Assembly (NCBI GenBank): GCA_032251455.1
Contig: JAVVEG010000016.1
Span: forward strand, 11,605 to 75,604
Source: JAVVEG01 sp032251455
Lineage (GTDB): Bacteria; Pseudomonadota; Gammaproteobacteria; Pseudomonadales; Pseudohongiellaceae
Reading direction: 5' to 3'
Length of the DNA stretch: 64,000 nucleotides
The position numbers and the translations under genes were made by a program. Of the stretch, positions 26,090-34,531 are shown piece after piece. The notes beneath the pieces are model-generated. The model saw nothing but the letters and a program-made list of their open reading frames with translations, did not search any database and was not told the origin of the DNA. Numbering within the stretch: position 1 is the stretch's first letter; each line of letters starts with the position of its first letter.

Positions 26090-27162
26090 TAGAGCACCTC
26101 AACCGCCAGCTGGGCATTGCCCGGTGCCATGCTGCCGATAGACTGCAGGAACTGATTCTGGTCTGCCGCCAGTTGCAGGACGCTGTCGACACAATCCGGT
26201 GATACTGCCAGCAACAAGCCACCACTGGTTTGTGGATCGCACAGCAGGTTTTTCTGCAGTTCATTCAAGGGACCTATCCTGTGTCCATAGCTGGCAAAAT
26301 TGCGTCCGCTGCCGCCAGGTATGCAGTGTTCCTGCAGGTAGTACTGCACGCCGGGTAACAGGGGGATGTCGGCAAAGCGCAAGCGGGCCAACAGGCCAGC
26401 CCCATCCGCCATTTCCACCAGATGGCCAAGCAGGCCGAAACCGGTGACATCGGTCATTGCCTGCACGCCGGGGATGCGGGCCAGGGCCATGCCAAAACTG
26501 TTCAGTTGACACATCACATCCCGGGCCAGATTCTGGTCCTGTGTGCGCAGTTTTTTCTGCTTTTCTGCCGTAGTCAGAATACCTATGCCCAGGGGTTTGC
26601 TCAGCAGCAGTTCGGCTCCAGCCTGGGCGGTGTTGTTGCGCTTGAGGTGCTGACGCTGAACCTTGCCGGTCACTGCCAGTCCGAAAATGGGCTCAGGGGT
26701 GTCGATGGAGTGGCCTCCGGCCAGGGGTATGCCAGCCTGGGTACACACCAGCCTGGCCCCGGCAATGACCTTGCCGGCAACTTCTGGTGGCAGCAAATTG
26801 ACTGGCCAGCCAAGAATGGCTATGGCCATGATCGGGGTAGCGCCCATGGCGTAGATGTCACTGATGGCATTGGTGGCTGCAATACGGCCAAAATCGAAGG
26901 CATCATCGACTATGGGCATGAAAAAGTCGGTGGTGCTGACAATGCCGGTATCGTCATCGATGCCGAACACGGCAGCATCGTCACGACTGCTGTTGCCAAC
27001 CCAGAGGGCTGGGTGATCAGGCTTGCCTTTGTCGTTGTTGTTGTCGCTGCCGGCGAGGATCCGGTCCAGAATGGCTGGTGAGATTTTGCAGCCACAACCT
27101 GCGCCGTGGCTGTACTCGGTCAAGCGTATCGTCTTGTCGGGGTTTGCTGTCTTGCTGTCCAT
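26089..27162 (-). CDS. selD: Selenide, water dikinase (selenophosphate synthetase)
   Basis: A 357-residue SelD of the E. coli type, making selenophosphate from selenide and ATP. Diagnostic sequences are RLTEYSHGAGCGCKISP with the catalytic cysteine (not selenocysteine), STTDFFMPIVDDAFDFGRIA, AMGATPIMAIAILGWPVN, AGGHSIDTPEPIFGL and LLCDPQTSGGLLLAV. The frame stays open for 174 codons upstream, but that part is the antisense shadow of the neighbouring methyltransferase-like gene, so the ATG at 27162 is used. No selA, selB or selC is in the window. Coupling to selU indicates that selenium here goes at least to tRNA modification. Confidence 0.95.
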   Translation of the reverse strand: MDSKTANPDKTIRLTEYSHGAGCGCKISPAILDRILAGSDNNNDKGKPDHPALWVGNSSRDDAAVFGIDDDTGIVSTTDFFMPIVDDAFDFGRIAATNAISDIYAMGATPIMAIAILGWPVNLLPPEVAGKVIAGARLVCTQAGIPLAGGHSIDTPEPIFGLAVTGKVQRQHLKRNNTAQAGAELLLSKPLGIGILTTAEKQKKLRTQDQNLARDVMCQLNSFGMALARIPGVQAMTDVTGFGLLGHLVEMADGAGLLARLRFADIPLLPGVQYYLQEHCIPGGSGRNFASYGHRIGPLNELQKNLLCDPQTSGGLLLAVSPDCVDSVLQLAADQNQFLQSIGSMAPGNAQLAVEVL

Positions 27163-27224
27163 GATTGCTGCCTGATGTCGGGGTAAAACATTGTTCCCTG
27201 CACCGGCTGGCAGTACAGGGCAGG

Positions 27225-28121
27225 CTATTGTGGCAGTTTTAAGGGGGGCAGGGGAATCAGTCTGGCAGTTTTTTGCTTCCAGAGCTGATATTCCTTGTTG
27301 TTGCCCCAGCGTTTTTCCGCCCTGGCCTCCAGCATGGGAATACCGCTGATCTTGGTCAGCAGGAGTATCACAAACACAGGAGAGATCAGGGTCAGCCATT
27401 GCCAGCCCTGGAAACTGGGGGCGGCAATCAGGGCGATACCGATCCAGAGCAGGATTTCGCCGAAATAATTGGGGTGACGCGACCAGCGCCACAGACCGGT
27501 ATCGATGAAGCGATGCTGGTTTTGCGCGTTGCGCCGAAAGGCCCGTTTCTGGGCGTCGGCGACGGTTTCCAGTACAAACCCCAACAGCCACACGGACAGA
27601 CCCAGCCAGGCAACCAGGTCCAGTGGCTCCCGGTGGCGGGAAGTGACCGCAGCCAGGGCGGCGGCCAGGGTGATGAATATCCACAGCCCTTGCAGAGTCC
27701 AGGTCATCAGAAAGCGGCTCCAGACGGGTTTGATGTCATCAAACCGGCCATCCGAGCCATCCTTGCGCACCCGCAGAAACAGAAAGCAGCCCAGTCGCAG
27801 TGCCCACATGCAGACCAGTACGGTCAGGAGCAGGGCGCGGGCATCCGGTGCCGGGGACAGGAAATAAGCTGCTGTGATCAGGCTGATGGAGGTCAGGCTG
27901 CCGGTGAGGTCGAAAAAATGTTCTGTCTGGGCCAGATAGGCCGGAATGAAGGCCAGCCACTGAATCAGGAAAGCCAGCACAGCCGCTGCCAGGAACACAG
28001 AGACACCATTCACTTCGCTGCTGTAACGGCTGACTGGAATGGCGATGAGCAGGGCAAAGGCGATGATTGCCAGAATGATCAGAATATGTTTCCCGGTCAG
28101 GGTTTTGCGTGTTGCGTTCAT
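27225..28121 (-). CDS. DUF1295 / isoprenylcysteine-methyltransferase-like membrane protein
   Basis: A 298-residue protein with six to eight hydrophobic helices. The C-terminal signature GLWRWSRHPNYFGEILLWIG, then the final RWGNNKEYQLWKQKTARLIP, is typical of the DUF1295 / steroid 5-alpha-reductase and ICMT-like group of integral membrane enzymes, which bind NAD(P)H or S-adenosylmethionine through this end. The actual reaction is unknown. The ATG at 28121 has GGGAG upstream with good spacing; a start 17 codons earlier lacks one. It is 62 bases upstream of selD on the same strand, but no functional link is evident. Confidence 0.8.
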   Translation of the reverse strand: MNATRKTLTGKHILIILAIIAFALLIAIPVSRYSSEVNGVSVFLAAAVLAFLIQWLAFIPAYLAQTEHFFDLTGSLTSISLITAAYFLSPAPDARALLLTVLVCMWALRLGCFLFLRVRKDGSDGRFDDIKPVWSRFLMTWTLQGLWIFITLAAALAAVTSRHREPLDLVAWLGLSVWLLGFVLETVADAQKRAFRRNAQNQHRFIDTGLWRWSRHPNYFGEILLWIGIALIAAPSFQGWQWLTLISPVFVILLLTKISGIPMLEARAEKRWGNNKEYQLWKQKTARLIPLPPLKLPQ

Positions 28122-28299
28122 GGGGTTCTCCCTGGTGCCTGGTTGCAATTGCGGAATATACGTCCGACGCACACTGATGGATTTGTCGAGGTGCTGCGGT
28201 TAATTACTGAATCTGTTCAGATGCTGTTGAATTCGCCCAGAAGGTGGCTTAGTCTTCCCTGTTTGTGACAACAAAAAGCTTACGACAACAAAAACACTT

Positions 28300-28324
28300 G
28301 GTATCGGTTGGAAACACCGATGCC
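28300..28324 (+). promoter_or_regulatory. Stem-loop in the leader of the acyl-CoA ligase gene
   Basis: GGTATCGGT (28300-28308) can pair with ACCGATGCC (28316-28324) over nine positions, with one G-U wobble, around a 7-base loop. It ends eight bases before the ribosome site of the ligase gene and has no U-tract, so a role in translation or mRNA stability is more likely than termination. Confidence 0.35.
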
Positions 28325-28342
28325 GACATGCAGGAGATGCCG

Positions 28343-29983
28343 ATGACCATGCAGAAAACCCCTTTACTGATGCACCGTTTGATGGAGCGGGGTGCCCAGT
28401 TGCAGCCGGAGGTTGAAGTGGTGACTGCCACCGCTGAAGGAACCCGCAGCCAGACTCTGGCGGCAACCCGTGATCGCGCCCATCAACTGGCACATGCCCT
28501 GCATGATGCCGGTATCCGGGTCGGCGACAGGGTGGCTACCTTTATGTGGAATGGGGCCCGGCATCTGGAAGCCTATCACGCGATTTCCTGCATGGGGGCG
28601 GTTCTGCATACGCTCAATATCCGTCTTTCCGACGTGGATCTGGAATACATCATCAACCATGCGGCTGATCGCATCATCATCGTTGATGCCGACCTGTTGC
28701 CCAAGCTGCTGGAGCTCAAGGGGCGGATGCCGACGGTTGAAAAAATCATTGTTGCGGCGGAACCCGGCTTTGAAAACTGGACAACGGAACTGCCGGCAGC
28801 AATTGATTATGAAGAGTTCATCAAGGACAAGCCCCAGCAATATGACTGGCCCGAGATCGATGAAAACTCGCCACTGGGACTTTGTTATACCAGCGGCACC
28901 ACCGGCAAGCCCAAAGGGGTCATGTACACCCATCGGGCCAATTATCTGCATACCATCAGCATTGCCATGACCGATGTCATGGGCCTGTCCGCCACCGATA
29001 CCGTCTGCGAAATCGTTCCCATGTTCCATGCCAATGCCTGGGGGCTGCCCTGGGTGGCGACCATGCTGGGCATGAAACAGGTATTTCCACATCGCTTCAT
29101 GACCCCTGATCGCCTGGCCCAGTTGATCATGGATGAGGAAGTGACCATCTCGGCAGGCGTGCCCACCATCTGGCAAGGGGTGAGAATCCTGATGGAGGCC
29201 GAACCGGAACGCTTTAAATTTGACAAATTGACCCGCTTGACCTGTGGTGGCTCGGCCCCGCCGCCCTCCTTGATTGGCTGGTTCTGGGATGCGCTGGGTG
29301 TGGAAATGGTGCAGGGCTGGGGCATGACCGAAACCAGCCCGCTGGCCACGATCAGCCGCCGCGCCGGTAAACGCAAGCATTTGCAGATGTCCGATGCAGA
29401 CAGGGCCGCCAACCAGGCCAAGGCCGGACTGCCGATTCCAGGACTGGAGATTGAGATAGTCGATGATCAATGGCAGCCCTTGCCTCATGATGGGGTGGCA
29501 TTCGGCGAGTTGCTGATCCGTGGACCCTGGATATGCTCGGAATACTACAACGATCCCCAGCCCGAGAAATTTCATGACGGCTGGCTGGTAACCGGCGATG
29601 TGGCCCGGATCGATCCGGAAGGCTATGTCATCATTACCGATCGCTCCAAGGACCTGATCAAGTCCGGTGGGGAGTGGATATCTTCGGTCGATCTTGAGAA
29701 CCATATTGTTGCCCTGCCGGGGGTTGCCCAGGCCTGCGTGGTGGCGCACCCGCATCCGCGCTGGGATGAACGTCCGGTCGCCTTGGTCATCAGTAAGCCC
29801 GGTGCCGGACTGACGGTTGAACAGGTGATTGCACATTGCGAAACCAAGTTTGCCAAATGGCAATTGCCGGATGATGTGATTTTTGTGGACAGCATTCCCC
29901 TGACGTCGACCGGCAAGATGGACAAGAAGGTGGTCAGAGCCAAACTGGATGCAGAGGGGTATACTCTGCCTGACTTGCGCTGA
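28343..29983 (+). CDS. Long-chain fatty-acid/acyl-CoA ligase (AMP-forming)
   Basis: A 546-residue adenylate-forming enzyme that activates a carboxylic acid to acyl-AMP and then acyl-CoA. Core motifs are intact: LGLCYTSGTTGKPKGVMYTH (A3 P-loop), VQGWGMTETSPLATIS (A5), DGWLVTGDVARIDPEGYV (A7), TDRSKDLIKSGGEWIS (A8) and LTSTGKMDKK with the A10 lysine. The GGEWIS form is common in medium- and long-chain acyl-CoA synthetases. The ATG at 28343 has AGGAG six bases upstream; several earlier in-frame ATGs lie in or before that site. It is followed by a dipeptidase gene and, further on, by a FabH-like synthase that could use acyl-CoA. Confidence 0.9.
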   Translation: MTMQKTPLLMHRLMERGAQLQPEVEVVTATAEGTRSQTLAATRDRAHQLAHALHDAGIRVGDRVATFMWNGARHLEAYHAISCMGAVLHTLNIRLSDVDLEYIINHAADRIIIVDADLLPKLLELKGRMPTVEKIIVAAEPGFENWTTELPAAIDYEEFIKDKPQQYDWPEIDENSPLGLCYTSGTTGKPKGVMYTHRANYLHTISIAMTDVMGLSATDTVCEIVPMFHANAWGLPWVATMLGMKQVFPHRFMTPDRLAQLIMDEEVTISAGVPTIWQGVRILMEAEPERFKFDKLTRLTCGGSAPPPSLIGWFWDALGVEMVQGWGMTETSPLATISRRAGKRKHLQMSDADRAANQAKAGLPIPGLEIEIVDDQWQPLPHDGVAFGELLIRGPWICSEYYNDPQPEKFHDGWLVTGDVARIDPEGYVIITDRSKDLIKSGGEWISSVDLENHIVALPGVAQACVVAHPHPRWDERPVALVISKPGAGLTVEQVIAHCETKFAKWQLPDDVIFVDSIPLTSTGKMDKKVVRAKLDAEGYTLPDLR

Positions 29984-30080
29984 AACCTGATCCAGCCTCG
30001 GTGGTTTGTGCGAATAAGCTCCAGCCTGGCCCGGTTTGCCGGAGCATCAACAATTTTTACAGCAGAGAAGAGGTTTTATC

Positions 30081-31454
30081 ATGACCATGACTGTTTCCCA
30101 TGCTCGCCAAAGTCCACTGATACTGATGGTACTGGCCCTGTTTCTTGCCGCCTGCTCGGAACCGGCATCGTCACCGACGCCTCAGACGGAAGCGACTGCA
30201 ACCCAGCCGTCAGCATCAGTGACACAGGAAAGCGAAGCAGAGCTGATTGCCCGGGCTCGCGGCATCCATGAGCGTGTCATCACCCTGGATACACATGCCG
30301 ATATCAATACCGCCAATTTCACTGCGGACAACAATTACACCATGGACCTGGATACCCAGGTCACCTTGCCCAAGATGATCGAGGGCGGGCTGGATGTTGC
30401 CTGGTTCATCGTCTATACCGGACAGGGTGAGATGACCCCCATGGGCTATGCGCTGGCACATGACAATGCCATGGACAAGTTCATGGCCATCCATCGTCTG
30501 ACCCGCGAAATAGCGCCGGATCTGATCGAAGTGGCCTACACCTCCGAGGATGTGCGCCGGATTGCTGCCAGTGGCAAGAAGGTGGCGATGATCGGTATCG
30601 AGAATGCCTACCCCATGGCGGAGGATATCCGCAATGTGCAGCATTTTTATGAGATGGGTGGCCGCTACATGTCCCTGGCGCACAATGGTCACAGCCAGTT
30701 TGCCGACTCCAATACTGGCGAAGCCAGTGGTGAGTGGCTGCACAACGGTCTCAGTGAACTGGGCCGGCAGGCTGTTGCCGAGATGAACAAATGGGGCATC
30801 ATGATTGATATCTCTCACCCCTCCAAACAGGCCAATATGCAGACCATCGCCCTGTCACAGGCGCCCGTGATCGCTTCCCACTCATCCGCCCGTGCCTTGA
30901 ATGACCACAGCCGCAACCTGGATGATGAAGAACTGATGGCAGTCAAGGCCAACGGTGGTGTGGTACAGGCAGTTGCGTTTCGTGCCTATATCGACTCTGC
31001 CAAGCATCAGCGCAACCGCGAAGCCCTGCTGGCCCTGCAGACCGAAATAGCGACAGACCTCGGCTTTGAACTGTTGGCGCCGGCCGCAGTTCGTGAACTT
31101 GATGAGGCCGCACGGGCTGCTTATCAGGCCAGAATGGAGCAGGTCAATGCCTTGGCTGAACCGCGTATCGAGGCTGAAGTCAACGCCGTGGCTCCGCCGG
31201 TCGATGTGGCCGATTTCGTCAACCATATCGATTATATGGTTGAACTGATGGGCCTGGAGCATGTCGGCATCAGCTCGGATTTTGACGGTGGCGGTGGTGT
31301 GGAAGGCTGGAATGATGCCTCCGAAACCTTCAATGTCACGCTGGAGCTGGTTCGTCGCGGCTATACCGAGGAGCAGATTGCCGCCTTGTGGAGTGGCAAC
31401 CTTCTGCGTGTACTCGATGAAGTACAACGGGTTGCAGCACAGTTGCAGGGATAA
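30081..31454 (+). CDS. M19-family membrane dipeptidase (lipoprotein)
   Basis: A 457-residue renal-dipeptidase-type zinc hydrolase. The signal ends in a lipobox (LFLAACSEP), so the mature protein is lipid-anchored, followed by a Ser/Thr/Pro/Gln-rich tether of about 35 residues. Zinc-binding landmarks are TLDTHADINTANF near the start, MIGIENAY, YMSLAHNGHSQFADS, IDISHPSKQ, ASHSSARALNDH and EHVGISSDFDGGGGVEGW near the end. The family cleaves dipeptides, including D-residue-containing ones, in the periplasm. The ATG at 30081 has AGAGG upstream; earlier codons of the open frame are non-homologous. Confidence 0.92.
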   Translation: MTMTVSHARQSPLILMVLALFLAACSEPASSPTPQTEATATQPSASVTQESEAELIARARGIHERVITLDTHADINTANFTADNNYTMDLDTQVTLPKMIEGGLDVAWFIVYTGQGEMTPMGYALAHDNAMDKFMAIHRLTREIAPDLIEVAYTSEDVRRIAASGKKVAMIGIENAYPMAEDIRNVQHFYEMGGRYMSLAHNGHSQFADSNTGEASGEWLHNGLSELGRQAVAEMNKWGIMIDISHPSKQANMQTIALSQAPVIASHSSARALNDHSRNLDDEELMAVKANGGVVQAVAFRAYIDSAKHQRNREALLALQTEIATDLGFELLAPAAVRELDEAARAAYQARMEQVNALAEPRIEAEVNAVAPPVDVADFVNHIDYMVELMGLEHVGISSDFDGGGGVEGWNDASETFNVTLELVRRGYTEEQIAALWSGNLLRVLDEVQRVAAQLQG

Positions 31455-31505
31455 TGAGTAGTGCAGTGCATGAATTTTCAATAGTTTGAACTAGAGGATT
31501 GGGAC

Positions 31506-31937
31506 ATGAAAAAGCAATGGTTACTGGGTTCTGTCATGGCGACGGCTTTGCTTTCGGCTGCGCTTGTCGCCCAGCAGATGCCAAAAACGCCAGCACCGGC
31601 AGGTGCATCGGCTTATATCGTTTCCCCCCAGAATGGTGCGACCGTTCCGCCAACCTTCAAGGTTGTCTTCGGGCTCAATGGCATGGGTGTGGCGCCTGCG
31701 GGCGTGCAGGCAGCCAACACCGGGCATCATCATCTGCTGGTTGATGGTGAGAGTCTACCGGACTTCAACCTGCCCCTGGGTACCCAGGTAACCCACTTTG
31801 GTGGCGGGCAGACGGAAACCACTCTGAGCCTGAGTCCGGGACAACATACTTTGCAGTTGATTCTGGGTGATCATCTGCATATACCCCATGAACCGCCAGT
31901 GGTGTCGGAAATCATCCGCATTACTGTGAGTCCATGA
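31506..31937 (+). CDS. Exported DUF4399 protein
   Basis: A 143-residue periplasmic protein with a signal peptide (LLGSVMATALLSAALVAQ). The mature domain is a small beta-rich DUF4399 unit: AYIVSPQNGATVPPTFKVVF, GMGVAPAG, a HHHLLVDG histidine cluster and LSPGQHTLQLILGDHLHIPH. Clustered histidines suggest metal binding, which is inference. Members often occur as solitary genes and their role is unknown. It lies 51 bases after the dipeptidase gene and 57 before the FabH-like gene on the same strand. Confidence 0.82.
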   Translation: MKKQWLLGSVMATALLSAALVAQQMPKTPAPAGASAYIVSPQNGATVPPTFKVVFGLNGMGVAPAGVQAANTGHHHLLVDGESLPDFNLPLGTQVTHFGGGQTETTLSLSPGQHTLQLILGDHLHIPHEPPVVSEIIRITVSP

Positions 31938-31994
31938 GTCAGTGAAAAAGTAAAAAAGCCGGATAATAATAATCAGAGCGGACAGGTAAACAGC

Positions 31995-33134
31995 ATGCAT
32001 CAACAACAGACAACCGATCGGGTTGTCATCAGCGGTACCGGTCTATGGACACCGGAGAATATCGTCAGCAATGAAGAATTGGTGGAGGCGCTCAACGCCT
32101 ACGCTGACCGCTTCAATGCTGAACATCAGGCCGAGATACAGGCCGGCCAGTGCGAACCCGTCGCCCGTTCCGAGGCCAGCTTCATTGAAAAGGCCAGTGG
32201 CATAAAACAGCGCTATGCCTATGTCAAAAAGGGGATTCTGGATATCGACCGGATGCGGCCGGATATCCCGCCAAGAGGCGAGGATGAACTCAGTCATCAG
32301 GCCGAGATGGCCCTGCATGCGGCCCGCAAGGCGCTGGCGGCGGCAAACCGCAAGGCTGAGGATATCGATGCCGTCATCGTCAGTTGCGCCTATACCCAGC
32401 GGGCCTACCCGGCAATAGCCATCGAAGTGCAACATGCTCTCGGCATCACCGGTTTTGGTTTCGATATGCTGGTGGCCTGTTCGGCGGCCACTTTCGCCCT
32501 GCACCGGGCGTATGAGATGGTCAGGGCGGGGAATGCCAGAGCAGTGTTGGTCATCAATCCGGAGCTGACCACGCCACAGGTCAACTTCTGTGACCGCGAC
32601 AGCCATTTCATCTTTGGCGATGTGGCGACAGCCGTTATCGTCGAGCGTGCCGATACTGCAGTCAGCCCACGTTGTTTCGACATACTGGGTACTCAGGCGC
32701 AGACGGTTTATTCCAATAATATACGTTCCAATTTTGGCTATCTGTCCAGGGCTCACGATACAGCACCGTTTGCCCCGGACAATCTGTTTCATCAGGAAGG
32801 CAGGGCCGTGTTCAAGGAAGTCTGTCCCCTGGCAGCGGAACATATCAGCAGCCATATTGCTTTGCTGGGTTACACGATCAGTGATATCCGACGCTGGTGG
32901 CTGCATCAGGCCAATATCAACATGAATCTGCTGATTGTCAAAAAGCTGCTGGGCCGGCCTGCCAGTGCGGATGAGGCACCCATCGTGCTCGATCGTTATG
33001 CCAATACGGCATCGGCCGGTTCCATTATCGCGTTCACCTTGTATCAGGATGATCTGGCCCCTGGTGACCTGGGGGTCATCTGTTCTTTTGGTGCTGGCTA
33101 TTCTATTGGCAGCCTGATTGTGAAAAAATGCTGA
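31995..33134 (+). CDS. FabH-like beta-ketoacyl synthase III
   Basis: A 379-residue thiolase-fold condensing enzyme of the long FabH subgroup that includes Pseudomonas aeruginosa PA3286. The catalytic triad is Cys162 (FDMLVACSAATFAL), His304 (WWLHQANINMN) and Asn337 (YANTASAGS). It condenses an acyl-CoA with malonyl-ACP to start or shunt chains into fatty acid synthesis. Compared with E. coli FabH (317 residues) it carries an insertion around residues 35-95, rich in charged residues, which is normal for this subgroup. The acyl-CoA ligase three genes upstream makes a possible substrate. It is not in a fab cluster, so a housekeeping role is less likely than acyl-CoA salvage. Confidence 0.88.
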   Translation: MHQQQTTDRVVISGTGLWTPENIVSNEELVEALNAYADRFNAEHQAEIQAGQCEPVARSEASFIEKASGIKQRYAYVKKGILDIDRMRPDIPPRGEDELSHQAEMALHAARKALAAANRKAEDIDAVIVSCAYTQRAYPAIAIEVQHALGITGFGFDMLVACSAATFALHRAYEMVRAGNARAVLVINPELTTPQVNFCDRDSHFIFGDVATAVIVERADTAVSPRCFDILGTQAQTVYSNNIRSNFGYLSRAHDTAPFAPDNLFHQEGRAVFKEVCPLAAEHISSHIALLGYTISDIRRWWLHQANINMNLLIVKKLLGRPASADEAPIVLDRYANTASAGSIIAFTLYQDDLAPGDLGVICSFGAGYSIGSLIVKKC

Positions 33135-33198
33135 CTGTTTCTATTTTATACCTGTTATTCATGTAACAACTTATTTATGCAAAAATTTAGAGGTGTCT

Positions 33199-34491
33199 AT
33201 GTATAAGTCGAATTCCCTGCCAGTATGGGCAAGAACTGGCATTATCACAGCATTTACCCTGTCCGTTTTTTCTGCGGCACAGGCCCAGGGCGACAATCTT
33301 TCTTACGCAGATCCTGAATCTGTCGGCATGTCCTCGGCAGCGCTTGCGCGGCTGGATCCGCTGCTGCAATCGTATGTCGATTCCGGAGAGCTGGTAGGGG
33401 TGGTCAGTATGGTGGCCAGGAAAGGTGAGGTAGTCCACTTCAAGGAATTTGGCACGCTGAACAGGGACACCGGGCAGGAAATGGAAAAGGACAGCCTGTT
33501 CCGTATCTACTCGATGACCAAACCCATCACTACCGTGGCGGCAATGATGCTGTATGAGGAAGGCAAACTGCAACTGACTGATCCGGTAGCCAAGTACTTG
33601 CCCGAACTTGCCGATCTCAAGGCCATGTCAAGCGGCGGAGCCATGGTGGCTCCGGCGCGGCCAATGACGGTGCAGATGCTGATGTCCCATACCTCCGGTC
33701 TGACCTATGGTGTGTTCGGTGATACCGTGGTGGATCGTCAGTACCGCGATGCCAGTATTCTGGGCAACCAGGATCTGGCTGAAATGATCAGCCGGCTGAG
33801 CTCGATTCCCCTGCAGTACCAGCCCGGGACCCGTTTTCATTACAGTGTGTCAACCGATGTGCTGGGCCGGCTTGTCGAGGTGGTATCGGGGCAGTCACTG
33901 GATGAATTCTTCCGCACGCGGATTTTCGAACCACTGCAGATGAGGGATACGTTTTTCTCGGTGCCGGCAGACAAGCTGCCACGGTTCGGAACCAACCACA
34001 GCTATGACCCAGCCACCCAGACTCTTGAGGTGATTGACCGACCAGCAGGCAGTCAGTTTACCGGTGATGTCACCTTTTTCTCCGGCGGCGGCGGTCTGGT
34101 CAGTTCAGCGGAAGACTATATGCGTTTCAGCCAGATGATGCTCAATGGCGGTGAACTGGATGGAGTCAGGATTCTGGGCAGCAAAACCGTTGAATACATG
34201 ACCCGCAATCATCTGCCTGGCATTTTCGCTGAGCCGGGTAGCGGACATGAGTTGCCGGGTTTTGCCAGGGGTACCGGTTTCGGCCTGGGTTTTGCCATAC
34301 TGGAAGATCCGGCAGCAACGGGAAGTATTGGTTCCCCGGGTGAGTATTACTGGGGTGGTGCCGCAGGTACTATTTTCTGGATCGATCCGGTGGAAGAATT
34401 GATTGGCGTGGTCATGATCCAGCACATGAATGTACGTGTACCCCTGCGCAATGCCTTCAAGGCGATTACTTACGGCGCCATCACTGACTGA
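33199..34491 (+). CDS. Exported serine hydrolase, beta-lactamase class C / EstB fold
   Basis: A 430-residue exported protein with a signal peptide ending near AQAQ at residue 30. The beta-lactamase-like active site is SMTK (S105, K108), followed by an HYSVSTDVLG stretch carrying the Tyr of the second motif and a late WGGAAGTIFWIDP. Such proteins include esterases, D-aminopeptidases and true class C enzymes; the sequence style (DPESVGMSSAALARLDPLL) is of the esterase group, so resistance should not be inferred. The ATG at 33199 has AGAGG upstream at suitable spacing; a GTG two codons earlier is less good. Confidence 0.88.
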   Translation: MYKSNSLPVWARTGIITAFTLSVFSAAQAQGDNLSYADPESVGMSSAALARLDPLLQSYVDSGELVGVVSMVARKGEVVHFKEFGTLNRDTGQEMEKDSLFRIYSMTKPITTVAAMMLYEEGKLQLTDPVAKYLPELADLKAMSSGGAMVAPARPMTVQMLMSHTSGLTYGVFGDTVVDRQYRDASILGNQDLAEMISRLSSIPLQYQPGTRFHYSVSTDVLGRLVEVVSGQSLDEFFRTRIFEPLQMRDTFFSVPADKLPRFGTNHSYDPATQTLEVIDRPAGSQFTGDVTFFSGGGGLVSSAEDYMRFSQMMLNGGELDGVRILGSKTVEYMTRNHLPGIFAEPGSGHELPGFARGTGFGLGFAILEDPAATGSIGSPGEYYWGGAAGTIFWIDPVEELIGVVMIQHMNVRVPLRNAFKAITYGAITD

Positions 34492-34531
34492 GTCGGCCCG
34501 GATTCCCTGTCGATCGCCTGCGCAGGTGATG

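Noticed and set aside
27163..27684. N-terminal extension of selD to 531 residues
   Set aside because: These codons are the out-of-frame reading of the neighbouring DUF1295 gene; SelD homologues start at the ATG at 27162.
28364..29863. A 499-codon minus-strand open frame
   Set aside because: Antisense of the acyl-CoA ligase, which has all adenylation motifs; no recognisable domain on this strand.
33199..34491. Antibiotic-resistance beta-lactamase
   Set aside because: SxxK is present, but the overall sequence is of the esterase/D-aminopeptidase group; resistance cannot be inferred.
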